Shown in pieces: positions 8,354 through 15,068 of a DNA stretch of 64,000 nucleotides. Made by a program: the position numbers and the translations under genes. The stretch is from assembly GCF_003171675.1 (NCBI RefSeq), contig NZ_QFZQ01000005.1, positions 464,856-528,855 of the forward strand, in the 5' to 3' direction. The notes beneath the pieces are model-generated. The model was given only the letters and a program-made list of their open reading frames with translations, did not search any database and was not told the DNA's origin. The stretch is from Reichenbachiella versicolor (GTDB taxonomy: Bacteria > Bacteroidota > Bacteroidia > Cytophagales > Cyclobacteriaceae). How positions within the stretch are numbered: position 1 is the first letter of the stretch; each line of letters begins with the position of its first letter.

Positions 8354-10039
8354 TTAATCGTATGAATTATCTTTCAAATCGTTTTCTTTTAAAATCCTCC
8401 TTAAAATCTTACCGACATTTGATTTTGGTAACTCATCAACAAATTCAATATACTTAGCGCATTTATAGGCTGTCAAATGTTCCTTAGCATATGATCTCAG
8501 TTCCTCTTCGGTCAATGAATCATCTTTCTTGACTATAAAGGCCTTCACAGCTTCAGTTGTTTTAGAATTAGGTACTCCTATTACTCCAGCTTCAAATACT
8601 TTAGGGTGCTTCATGAGAGCTTCCTCCACTTCGTTTGGATAAACGTTGAACCCAGATACTAGAATCATTTCTTTCTTCCTATCAACAATACTCGGAAAAC
8701 CATCTTCTGTCATCGTAGCGATATCTCCTGTTTTGAACCAATCACCTTCCATGACTAATGCGGTTTCCGCATCATTATTCCAGTAGCCTTTCATAACCTG
8801 AGGCCCTCTAGCCCAAAGCTCTCCCGGCTCTCCATATGGAACTTCATTGCCTTCATCATCCATAATTTTGACTTCTGTACTAGATACAGGCAACCCAATA
8901 GTACCTATTCTGTCATGTCCATCAACTGGATTAATACATAAGACTGGAGATGTTTCTGTTAACCCATACCCCTCAACCAATACGGATCCAGTAATAGAGT
9001 TCCACTTTTCAACAACGGCTCGTTGCAAGGCCATACCTCCACCAAAAGCCATTTTTAGATTACTAAAATCTACTTTCTGAAAGTCTGGATGATTTAACAT
9101 TCCGTTGAAAAGAGTATTTACTCCAGTAATTACGGTGAACTTAAGATTTTTTATCTCTTTGAGATATCCTTTCATATCTCTAGGATTAGTGATCAAAACA
9201 TTTTTGGCACCTAGTTTAAACATCGTCAGGCAATTACTGGTCAAAGCAAAGACGTGATATAGTGGCAATGCCGTGACTACTATCTCTTCTCTATCTACTA
9301 ATAGTGTTCGAAGCCATGCACAAACCTGTTCTAGATTTGCAACGAGATTTCTATGAGTCAGCATTGCTCCTTTAGAAACACCAGTAGTACCACCTGTATA
9401 TTGAAGAAAAGCAATATCATCCGAAGATATTTCTACCCGAGTAAACAAATTCTTCTTTCCCTCGGACAATGCATAGTTGAAAGTATTAGCTAAAGGTAAT
9501 GAGTAAGGCGGTACCATTTTCTTGACCTTTTTCACAACAAAATTGGTAATGACTTTCTTCAAACCTCCTAGTAAATCACCTATTTCAGTAGTAATAATCG
9601 TTTCAACTGAAGTCTCATGTAGGATTTCTTGAAGGTTATGTGCAAAATTGGTTAAAATGATAATCGCTTTAGCTCCACTATCATTGAGCTGATGTTTCAT
9701 TTCATCAGGAGTATAGAGAGGATTTACATTTACTACTACCAAGCCACTTTTCAAAGCAGCAAACATTGCTACAGGATATTGAATTAAGTTCGGAAGTTGA
9801 ATAGCAATTCTATCCCCTTTTTTTAAATCCGTGCAGTTCTGAAAATAAGCCGCAAGCTGTCGAGACATCTCTCCTATTTCACTGTAAGTGTAACACTTAC
9901 CCATATTTTGCATACATGGTCTATCAGCAAACTCCGAAAAACCAAATTCTAGCAGGTCTGCAAGTGATGAATAATGATCAGGATCTATCTGGTGTGGAAC
10001 ACCTTTAGAATAGCTTTGATGCCATGGGTAATTACTCAT
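8354..10039 (-). CDS. fadD: long-chain fatty acid--CoA ligase
   Basis: A 561-residue AMP-forming acyl-CoA ligase that activates long-chain fatty acids with ATP and CoA for beta-oxidation or lipid synthesis. The ATP/AMP motif YTGGTTGVSKGAM lies near residue 215, GYGLTETSP near 360, the fatty acid ligase signature DRKKEMILVSGFNVYPNEVE near 455-475, and the catalytic lysine is Lys544 in NVGKILRR. Overall length matches E. coli FadD. It is not obviously cotranscribed with its neighbours: it starts downstream of a perfect 7-bp inverted repeat (10129-10146) that could be its operator. Confidence 0.93.
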   Translation of the reverse strand: MSNYPWHQSYSKGVPHQIDPDHYSSLADLLEFGFSEFADRPCMQNMGKCYTYSEIGEMSRQLAAYFQNCTDLKKGDRIAIQLPNLIQYPVAMFAALKSGLVVVNVNPLYTPDEMKHQLNDSGAKAIIILTNFAHNLQEILHETSVETIITTEIGDLLGGLKKVITNFVVKKVKKMVPPYSLPLANTFNYALSEGKKNLFTRVEISSDDIAFLQYTGGTTGVSKGAMLTHRNLVANLEQVCAWLRTLLVDREEIVVTALPLYHVFALTSNCLTMFKLGAKNVLITNPRDMKGYLKEIKNLKFTVITGVNTLFNGMLNHPDFQKVDFSNLKMAFGGGMALQRAVVEKWNSITGSVLVEGYGLTETSPVLCINPVDGHDRIGTIGLPVSSTEVKIMDDEGNEVPYGEPGELWARGPQVMKGYWNNDAETALVMEGDWFKTGDIATMTEDGFPSIVDRKKEMILVSGFNVYPNEVEEALMKHPKVFEAGVIGVPNSKTTEAVKAFIVKKDDSLTEEELRSYAKEHLTAYKCAKYIEFVDELPKSNVGKILRRILKENDLKDNSYD

Positions 10040-10128
10040 TTGGGTCGTCTTATCTTAATTAAAAAAGTAATGTACTTATAAATATGCCTAATGATGAGCG
10101 ATAATCAAATCCGAACTTGACTAAAAAA

Positions 10129-10146
10129 TTGTACAAAAGTGTACAA
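10129..10146. promoter_or_regulatory. perfect palindromic operator candidate upstream of fadD
   Basis: TTGTACA (10129-10135) and TGTACAA (10140-10146) form a perfect 7-bp inverted repeat around the spacer AAAG, 90 bp upstream of the fadD start codon. Size and symmetry fit a dimeric regulator. It is separate from the nearby terminator of the tRNA-like unit. Which protein binds is unknown. Confidence 0.5.
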
Positions 10147-10149
10147 AGC

Positions 10150-10174
10150 AAAAAAGTCTGGCGCAAACCAGACT
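10150..10174 (-). terminator. intrinsic terminator of the tRNA-like RNA operon
   Basis: On the minus strand AGTCTGG pairs with CCAGACT (positions 10168-10174 and 10155-10161) over a 6-nt loop, followed directly by six T's (10155-10150). It lies 35 bp after the 3' end of the last tRNA-like copy and ends that transcription unit before fadD. Confidence 0.85.
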
Positions 10175-10208
10175 CTTTCATTAAACAACATTAACCCAAA
10201 AATGATTG

Positions 10209-10317
10209 CTGTAGGAGAAGGATTCGAACCTCCACGAGGCGGTTAGACACAAAGTTTTATCCCTTTCCCTCACCCTCGAGACAGGAGGGCATGGCTGCCA
10301 AGTTTCATCACCCTACA
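10209..10317 (-). ncRNA. class II tRNA-like RNA, copy 1 (anticodon GUC, 39-nt variable region)
   Basis: Read on the minus strand this is a complete tRNA fold of 109 nt. The acceptor stem TGTAGGG/TCCTACA is 7 bp with one G-U; an added C(-1) could pair with G73 for an eighth. The D arm has 3 bp and G18-G19; the anticodon stem is CCCTC/GAGGG with loop CTGTCTC, giving anticodon GUC (10282-10280); the T arm is GGAGG, TTCGAAT, CCTTC. The variable region is 39 nt, closed by GAGG (10271-10268) with CCTC (10239-10236). CCA is not encoded, as in tRNA-Phe of this window. GUC would read Asp codons, but Asp tRNAs have a short variable loop, and U37 is a rare base after an anticodon. A class II body with this anticodon is not a standard tRNA, so I call it tRNA-like. 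Confidence 0.8.
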
Positions 10318-10323
10318 GTGTAT

Positions 10324-10342
10324 GATTACTCTTCAAGTAATT
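10324..10342 (-). ncRNA. leader hairpin of tRNA-like copy 1
   Basis: Arms at 10324-10330 and 10336-10342 pair over 6 bp (seventh position mismatched on the transcribed strand) around a 5-nt loop. It lies exactly 6 nt upstream of position 1 of copy 1, at the same distance as the hairpins before copies 2 and 3. Confidence 0.6.
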
Positions 10343-10356
10343 AAGAATTTCAAAAG

Positions 10357-10472
10357 CTGTAGGAGAAGGATTCGAACCTCCACGAAGCAGTTAGCTACAT
10401 CCAAAAATGTGTTTATCCCTTATCTTCACCCTCGAGACAGGAGGGCACGGCTGCCTATTTCATCACCCTACA
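10357..10472 (-). ncRNA. class II tRNA-like RNA, copy 2 (anticodon GUC, 47-nt variable region)
   Basis: The second copy is 116 nt. Acceptor stem, anticodon arm and T arm are identical to copy 1; the D stem is ATG/CGT with one wobble pair. The anticodon GUC is at 10438-10436. The variable region is 47 nt: its closing stem is GAAG (10427-10424) with CTTC (10387-10384), a compensated change from GAGG/CCTC in copy 1. Inside it lie the shared motif GGGATAAA, a weak copy-specific hairpin (ACAT/ATGT) and the shared CTAACTGC. The 3' end is followed by CTTTTGAAAT, almost the same as after copy 3. The function is unknown; perfect conservation of the anticodon loop beside a free-running variable arm shows selection on structure. 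Confidence 0.8.
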
Positions 10473-10478
10473 GTGTAC

Positions 10479-10497
10479 GATCACTCTTTCAGTGATC
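10479..10497 (-). ncRNA. leader hairpin of tRNA-like copy 2
   Basis: GATCACT (10479-10485) and AGTGATC (10491-10497) form a perfect 7-bp stem with a CTTTC loop, again 6 nt upstream of position 1. One base pair differs from the copy-1 hairpin in a compensated way (T-A to C-G). Confidence 0.65.
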
Positions 10498-10512
10498 CAA
10501 TATTTCAAAAAG

Positions 10513-10631
10513 CTGTAGGAGAAGGATTCGAACCTCCACGAAGCAGTTAGCCACTCTAAATGAAGAGCGTTTATCCCGTTGTCCTCACCCTCGAGACAGG
10601 AGGGTATGGCTGCCTATTTCATCACCCTACA
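10513..10631 (-). ncRNA. class II tRNA-like RNA, copy 3 (anticodon GUC, 50-nt variable region)
   Basis: The promoter-proximal copy is 119 nt, with the same acceptor, D, anticodon (GUC at 10597-10595) and T arms. Base 26 is A, so the anticodon stem can extend by an A-U pair. The variable region is 50 nt: closing stem GAGG (10586-10583) with CTTC (10543-10540, one G-U), the motif GGGATAAA, a good 6-bp hairpin (CGCTCT with AGAGTG, loop TCATTT) and CTAACTGC. Standard class II tRNAs have variable arms of about 10-24 nt, so this is roughly twice the normal size. Confidence 0.8.
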
Positions 10632-10637
10632 GTATAT

Positions 10638-10655
10638 AAAAGAACTTTTTCTTTT
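10638..10655 (-). ncRNA. leader hairpin of tRNA-like copy 3
   Basis: AAAAGAA (10638-10644) and TTCTTTT (10649-10655) form a 7-bp stem with a 4-nt loop. The sequence shares nothing with the leader hairpins of copies 1 and 2, but position (6 nt before base 1) and stem length are the same. Confidence 0.55.
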
Positions 10656-10668
10656 GCTTTTGTGATGA

Positions 10669-10698
10669 CAAAGGTAAGGCAATCGCTCGGATTATTAA
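10669..10698 (-). promoter_or_regulatory. promoter of the tRNA-like RNA operon
   Basis: On the minus strand TACCTTTG (10676-10669) matches the Bacteroidota -7 consensus TAnnTTTG, with TTA (one mismatch to TTG) 19 bp upstream at 10698-10696. Transcription would start near 10662, just before the first leader hairpin, so the three RNAs have their own promoter. Confidence 0.6.
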
Positions 10699-10786
10699 AA
10701 ATATTTCATTAAAATAGAGTAATAATTAGACCTCATCTAACAAATATTATATTCCATTGAGTATTTCATAAAAACTGCTATAAAAC

Positions 10787-11263
10787 ATGTCTAAAAATTA
10801 CGAAATTGATGAGATCGACTTAAAAATTCTTTCCCACCTTATGGAAGACGCTAAAACTCCTTACACTGAGATTGCTAAGAAAGTGTTCGTTTCAGGAGGA
10901 ACTGTTCACGTTAGAATGAAAAAATTAGAAGAGATGGGAGTAGTGTTAGGAACTACGCTACAGCTAGACTACACTAAGCTAGGCTTTGATGTTACTTGTT
11001 TCTTAGGAATATATTTAGAGAAGAGTTCATTATATGACAAAGTGGTAAAGGAACTTAATCAAATACCCGAAATCGTAAAAGTTCACTACACTACTGGTAA
11101 CTACAATATATTTATTAAGATTCATTGTAGAGATACGAATCATCTTAGAGAGGTCCTTCATGATAAAATTCAGATGGTAGAAGGTATCGACCGTACTGAA
11201 ACCATTATATCCTTAGATGAAAGCCTAAGTAGACCGATAACCTTGATAGATGACAATAAATAG
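10787..11263 (+). CDS. Lrp/AsnC-family transcriptional regulator
   Basis: A 158-residue regulator of the leucine-responsive (Lrp/AsnC) family. The N-terminal winged helix-turn-helix spans about residues 7-65 (DEIDLKILSHLMEDAKTPYTEIAKKV...VRMKKLEEMGVV) and the C-terminal RAM ligand-binding domain follows (GFDVTCFLGIYLEKSS, VKVHYTTGNYNIFIKI). Such proteins bind amino acids and control nearby or distant metabolic genes as octamers. It reads away from the tRNA-like unit with about 110 bp between the two promoters' regions, and precedes pyrH by 84 bp, which has its own promoter. The ligand cannot be predicted. Confidence 0.93.
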   Translation: MSKNYEIDEIDLKILSHLMEDAKTPYTEIAKKVFVSGGTVHVRMKKLEEMGVVLGTTLQLDYTKLGFDVTCFLGIYLEKSSLYDKVVKELNQIPEIVKVHYTTGNYNIFIKIHCRDTNHLREVLHDKIQMVEGIDRTETIISLDESLSRPITLIDDNK

Positions 11264-11287
11264 TTAAGAGCATTTTCAAAATTGTAA

Positions 11288-11317
11288 TTGATGAATTCAA
11301 AGAGGGGTCTATATTTG
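11288..11317 (+). promoter_or_regulatory. promoter of pyrH-frr
   Basis: TTG at 11288-11290, then 19 bp, then TATATTTG at 11310-11317: a full match to the Bacteroidota -33/-7 consensus, 31 bp upstream of the pyrH start codon. Confidence 0.75.
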
Positions 11318-11347
11318 TAAAATTTTTTTTAGTTACAATCCCAGAAA

Positions 11348-12052
11348 ATGAAATACAAAAGAATACTCCTTAAGCTAAGCGGCGAAGCTTTGATGGGTGA
11401 AAATCAGTACGGCATAGATGCTGCTAGACTGGATCAATACGTACAAGACATCCAAAAGGTACAAGAAACAGGTGTAGAAATAGCCATCGTAATAGGTGGT
11501 GGAAACATCTTTAGAGGAGTAGATGCCGAAAAATCTGGAATTGACAGAGTTCAAGGCGATTATATGGGTATGTTAGCCACTGTAATTAATGCCATGGCTC
11601 TACAATCTGCTCTAGAAAAGGCGGGACTATATACCAGACTTATGTCAGGTATCAAAATCGAAGAAGTCTGTGAGCCATTTATCAAGAGAAGAGCTGTTCG
11701 ACACTTAGAAAAAGGGAGAATAGTAATTTTTGGGGCAGGTATCGGAAATCCATACTTTACTACAGATTCTACCGCTAGCTTAAGAGCTATTGAGATTGAG
11801 GCTGACGTAGTTTTAAAAGGAACTAGAGTTGACGGAGTATATACAGCTGACCCCGAAAAAGATCCTACAGCCACTAAATTCTCTAATATTTCATTCCAAG
11901 AAGCTTATGAAAAAGGTCTGAAAGTAATGGATATGACTGCATTTACATTATGTCAAGAAAACAAACTACCGATTGTAGTATTTGATATGAATAAGAAAGG
12001 CAACTTGGAGAGTATTGTATCTGGTGCAGAGGTTGGTACATTGATCAACTGA
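11348..12052 (+). CDS. pyrH: UMP kinase
   Basis: A 234-residue bacterial UMP kinase of the amino-acid kinase fold, which phosphorylates UMP to UDP with ATP for RNA, DNA and cell-wall precursors. Recognisable motifs are [11 protein letters not shown] (residues 5-15), [10 protein letters not shown] (about 49-58), the [21 protein letters not shown] segment (about 130-150) and the [15 protein letters not shown] nucleotide-binding loop (about 160-175). Length is typical of hexameric bacterial PyrH. The pyrH-frr pair, here 48 bp apart, is a widely conserved gene order, and both probably use the promoter at 11288-11317. Confidence 0.97.
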   Translation: MKYKRILLKLSGEALMGENQYGIDAARLDQYVQDIQKVQETGVEIAIVIGGGNIFRGVDAEKSGIDRVQGDYMGMLATVINAMALQSALEKAGLYTRLMSGIKIEEVCEPFIKRRAVRHLEKGRIVIFGAGIGNPYFTTDSTASLRAIEIEADVVLKGTRVDGVYTADPEKDPTATKFSNISFQEAYEKGLKVMDMTAFTLCQENKLPIVVFDMNKKGNLESIVSGAEVGTLIN

Positions 12053-12100
12053 ACCTAAATTCACGGAAATATTTTAGAAGTAAGAAAACAGCAATAAACC

Positions 12101-12661
12101 ATGGAAGAAATAGAATTGTTTTTGGAAGAGGCGAAAGAGCTGATGGACAAATCAGTTTCTCATACTCAGCAAGAACTTAATAAAATCAGAGCTGGTAAAG
12201 CGATGCCAAACATGCTGGATGGGCTCATGGTTGACTATTATGGTAGTCCAACTCCGATTCAGCAAGTATCTTCAATCACTACTCCAGACGCTAGAACACT
12301 TTCAGTAAAACCATGGGAAAAAAACATGATTGCTGAAATTGAGAAAGCTATTATCAATAGCGATCTAGGTCTGAATCCTCAAAATGATGGAGAGCAAATC
12401 AGAATCAATATTCCTGCACTGACTGAAGAAAGAAGAAAAGACTTGGTAAAACAGGCTAAATCTGAAGGAGAAAATGGAAAAGTTTCTGTTAGAAATGTAA
12501 GAAAAGACACTAACGACTCTTTGAAAAAATTAAAAGGAGACGGTGTATCTGAAGACGCTATCAAAGGTGCTGAGGAGGATGTTCAAAAATTAACTGACGC
12601 ACATGTCGCTAAAATTGATCAATTGCTAGTCGAGAAAGAAAAGGACATTATGACGATTTAA
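12101..12661 (+). CDS. frr: ribosome recycling factor
   Basis: A 186-residue ribosome recycling factor, which splits the post-termination ribosome together with EF-G. The three-helix bundle with a small alpha/beta domain is evident: LNKIRAGKAMPNMLDGLMVDYYGSPTPIQQVSSI (about residues 27-60), the PWEKNMIAEIEKAI segment, and the RNVRKDTNDSLKKL region near residue 130 that carries the conserved Arg of family members. It ends with a strong terminator 25 bp downstream, closing the pyrH-frr operon. Confidence 0.97.
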   Translation: MEEIELFLEEAKELMDKSVSHTQQELNKIRAGKAMPNMLDGLMVDYYGSPTPIQQVSSITTPDARTLSVKPWEKNMIAEIEKAIINSDLGLNPQNDGEQIRINIPALTEERRKDLVKQAKSEGENGKVSVRNVRKDTNDSLKKLKGDGVSEDAIKGAEEDVQKLTDAHVAKIDQLLVEKEKDIMTI

Positions 12662-12686
12662 TCTCTTTTTATAAATAACCTGAACG

Positions 12687-12716
12687 GCCCGAAGTTTTAC
12701 TTTGGGCTGTTTTGTT
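12687..12716 (+). terminator. intrinsic terminator after frr
   Basis: GCCCGAAG (12687-12694) pairs with CTTTGGGC (12700-12707) with one G-T pair and a 5-nt loop, followed by a T-rich tract. It also sits at the converging end of nadD. Confidence 0.8.
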
Positions 12717-13289
12717 TTACACAAATAGCTTTCTACTGAGAATTAGTTCCTCGACTTCTTTTGGAACTAAATATCTAATAGAATAACCAGACCTAATTCT
12801 ATCTCTGATGAAGGTAGCTGAAATTTGCATCTGAGGAGCATCTATAAACTTGACAGTATCTGGACATTCAAAAGAAGGAGTTTTAGCACTTGGTCTCGGG
12901 TATACCAACAGTTCATATTGCTTCAATATTTCTTTATAGTTTTTCCACTTATGAAAGTGAGTTAAATTGTCTCCTCCTATAATCAACTTAAAATCGTACG
13001 ATCTGAATTTGTCACTTAATACTGTCAAAGTATCAATAGTATAGCTTGGCTTGGAAATATGAAATTCAACATCACTTACTTTAAACCTAGGATTATCAAA
13101 AGTAGCGGCTTGTACCATGTCAAACCGTTCAAATTCATGAAGTAAATTGGTATTCTTTTTAAATGGATTTTGTGGAGAAACAACAAACCACAATTCATCA
13201 ATGTTACCAGATTCTAGCATTGTCTGAGCTATAATCATATGTCCCACATGGATGGGATTGAAAGAACCAAAAAACAATCCTACTTTCAT
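12717..13289 (-). CDS. nadD: nicotinate-nucleotide adenylyltransferase
   Basis: A 190-residue nucleotidyltransferase that makes deamido-NAD from nicotinate mononucleotide and ATP. The HxGH-type motif GSFNPIHVGH occupies residues 8-17 and the second signature ISATFIRDRIRSG lies near residue 160, matching ISxTxxR. Length is usual for NadD. It follows gmk with only 3 bp between them and belongs to the operon sigma factor, anti-sigma, gmk, nadD. Confidence 0.95.
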   Translation of the reverse strand: MKVGLFFGSFNPIHVGHMIIAQTMLESGNIDELWFVVSPQNPFKKNTNLLHEFERFDMVQAATFDNPRFKVSDVEFHISKPSYTIDTLTVLSDKFRSYDFKLIIGGDNLTHFHKWKNYKEILKQYELLVYPRPSAKTPSFECPDTVKFIDAPQMQISATFIRDRIRSGYSIRYLVPKEVEELILSRKLFV

Positions 13290-13292
13290 CTG

Positions 13293-13862
13293 CTACTTAG
13301 ACAAAAAGTTCATGTACAACTTTTCGCTTTCAGGTAATGATACTTCTAGATTATCATTAACAATAGTGGTGTCAAATTGATCTTCAAAACTCATCTCATA
13401 CTCAGCTTTGTCAATTCTTTTTTGAAGACTCTCAGGGGTTTCGGTTCCTCGATTTTTGAGCCTAGAGGATAAAGTAGTCATGTCTGGTACCTTGACAAAA
13501 ATGGCAAGGGCTTTGTCCCCGAAAAATTTTTTGATATTCAAGCCTCCTTTCACATCTACATCAAAAATCACATGATGTCCTTTAGCCCATATTCTATCTA
13601 TCTCTGATTTTAGTGTGCCATAGTAACTTCCTTCATAGACTTCTTCGTACTCGATAAACTCATCATTTTTTATACGCTCCTCAAAGTCCTGCTGAGAAAA
13701 GAAGTAATAGTCCTTTCCATTAACTTCTTCTGGACGTTTTTGGCGTGTAGCTGCGGAGATAGAAAATTCCAGCTCTGGATATTTACCGAGAAGATACTTA
13801 ACTATAGTTGTTTTCCCAGATCCAGATGGAGCTGAAAAAATAAAGGCTTTACCTGATTGCAT
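13293..13862 (-). CDS. gmk: guanylate kinase
   Basis: A 189-residue guanylate kinase, converting GMP to GDP with ATP. The P-loop APSGSGKTT is at residues 11-19, the GMP-binding segment ISAATRQKRPEEVNGKDYYF follows at about 36-55, and the lid region KNRGTETPESLQKRI lies near 135-150. It starts 5 bp after the anti-sigma factor gene and ends 3 bp before nadD, so it is part of a tight operon led by an ECF sigma factor. Confidence 0.97.
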   Translation of the reverse strand: MQSGKAFIFSAPSGSGKTTIVKYLLGKYPELEFSISAATRQKRPEEVNGKDYYFFSQQDFEERIKNDEFIEYEEVYEGSYYGTLKSEIDRIWAKGHHVIFDVDVKGGLNIKKFFGDKALAIFVKVPDMTTLSSRLKNRGTETPESLQKRIDKAEYEMSFEDQFDTTIVNDNLEVSLPESEKLYMNFLSK

Positions 13863-13867
13863 TGAAT

Positions 13868-14173
13868 TTAAACTGAATTCGAAATCTTCTTACGAATCGA
13901 ATTTGCTAGCCCCACAGGCACATCCTTGTACCGAACCTTGTGTTGAATAGCCTTTTTCAATTCGAGATCCAAATTTAGTTTATTCAAGCATTTTAAACAC
14001 ATTTTGAGGTGACGCTTAAGATATAGTTCTTGTTCAGGAGTAGATCTATTATCTACTACATTCTGGATCAATTCAATATACTCCGAACAATCAGCCGTAC
14101 CAGCCTCGAACCTTGCTTGTAGAATATCTTTGTTCAATCTTTTAATTCTTGTTATATCCCATGCTTTTAGCAT
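13868..14173 (-). CDS. zinc-binding anti-sigma factor (ZAS-type)
   Basis: A 101-residue small protein with a zinc anti-sigma signature: Cys29, then His55-x3-Cys59-x2-Cys62, the spacing expected for ZAS domains. No membrane segment is present, so it should be a soluble cytoplasmic anti-sigma factor, possibly redox-sensitive like RsrA-type proteins (inference). Its start overlaps the end of the ECF sigma factor gene by 32 bp, which supports a sigma/anti-sigma pair made in fixed ratio. Low overall similarity to named families leaves room for another role, but motif and context agree. Confidence 0.75.
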   Translation of the reverse strand: MLKAWDITRIKRLNKDILQARFEAGTADCSEYIELIQNVVDNRSTPEQELYLKRHLKMCLKCLNKLNLDLELKKAIQHKVRYKDVPVGLANSIRKKISNSV

Positions 14174-14729
14174 AGACTTCTAACTTGATCTTCAATACAT
14201 TTCGTGCTCTGTGTAATCTAGACCTTACAGTACCAATTGGAATATCTAAGATTTTAGACATCTCCTCATAGGTAAACCCTTCTAAATCGCACAAGATTAT
14301 CACCGTCCTAAAATCTACGTCTAGAGAGTTGAGCGCTATAGTGATCTCATCTCCGATCATATTTTTAACAGTATCAACTCTAAGGTCTACAGTCGCTTCT
14401 GACTCAGTTTTTTCAGAGTTATAAAAACCTTCCACATCCTGATAATCTACCTTAGAAGGCTGTTTGCTTTTCTTACGGTAGTCATTAATGAAACTATTTT
14501 TCAATATTCGAAACAACCATGCTTTCGCATTAGTTCCACGCTGAAATGAATTGATGAAACGAAATGATTTCATAAAAGCATCTTGTACTAAATCATTAGC
14601 ATCATCTGCATCATATGTGAGTCGATAAGCGAAATTGTACATAGCATCAAGATTAGGCATAAACTCTTCATTAAAAAGACGATGCTTCTCTTTGTCAGTA
14701 TACTTCCCATTAACAGGAGGTTTTTCCAT
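14142..14729 (-). CDS. ECF-type RNA polymerase sigma factor
   Basis: A sigma-70 family factor of the extracytoplasmic function group. Region 2 spans EEFMPNLDAMYNFAYRLTYDADDANDLVQDAFMKSF with the -10-recognition helix ending in AWLFRILKNSFINDYRKK; region 4 holds the helix-turn-helix FTYEEMSKILDIPIGTVRSRLHRAR near the C terminus. The ATG at 14729 (MEKPPVN) is chosen; an upstream in-frame ATG at 14798 would add 23 residues without known homology. It heads an operon with its likely anti-sigma factor, gmk and nadD, tying nucleotide and NAD metabolism to a stress sigma factor. Confidence 0.93.
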   Translation of the reverse strand: MEKPPVNGKYTDKEKHRLFNEEFMPNLDAMYNFAYRLTYDADDANDLVQDAFMKSFRFINSFQRGTNAKAWLFRILKNSFINDYRKKSKQPSKVDYQDVEGFYNSEKTESEATVDLRVDTVKNMIGDEITIALNSLDVDFRTVIILCDLEGFTYEEMSKILDIPIGTVRSRLHRARNVLKIKLEVYAKSMGYNKN

Positions 14730-14941
14730 CAACAATATCCCTGAGTCATTTATGGAGTTTAACTGTGTATGCAATTGTCTAAAAATTTGATTCAACAAAC
14801 GTATCAGCTTATATACTGAAACGACACTTGTTTTAAGTGATAATCAAATAGACGAAAAGAACTGATGGAAGTCGATTTTTAAAGTTCAACGTTCCTAAAC
14901 ATAAATATCACAAAAGTATCACAGCCTCAAATTGACATTGT

Positions 14942-14958
14942 TAACTTGAAACAAGTTA
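14942..14958. promoter_or_regulatory. short perfect dyad upstream of the ECF sigma operon
   Basis: TAACTTG (14942-14948) and CAAGTTA (14952-14958) are a perfect 7-bp inverted repeat with a 3-nt centre, lying between the DUF1905 gene and the sigma factor start. No T-run follows, so an operator or autoregulatory site is more likely than a terminator. Confidence 0.35.
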
Positions 14959-15068
14959 GGAGTATCAAAAAGTTCCGCAAATGGATCAAAACCATTCTAG
15001 TCATAATTTTACAAAGGTTAACAGATCAAGTTTACATGAACATACTCCTAGAATGTAAAATCATAGTA

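Noticed and set aside
10209..10631. The three similar units at 10.2-10.6 kb as a CRISPR array or plain tandem repeat
   Set aside because: Each unit folds as a full cloverleaf with covarying extra stems, and the conserved parts are tRNA arms rather than short repeats between unique spacers.
10209..10631. The same units as ordinary tRNA-Ser, tRNA-Leu or tRNA-Asp genes
   Set aside because: Variable regions of 39-50 nt are too long for Ser or Leu; the GUC anticodon does not fit those classes; Asp tRNAs do not have a long variable arm.
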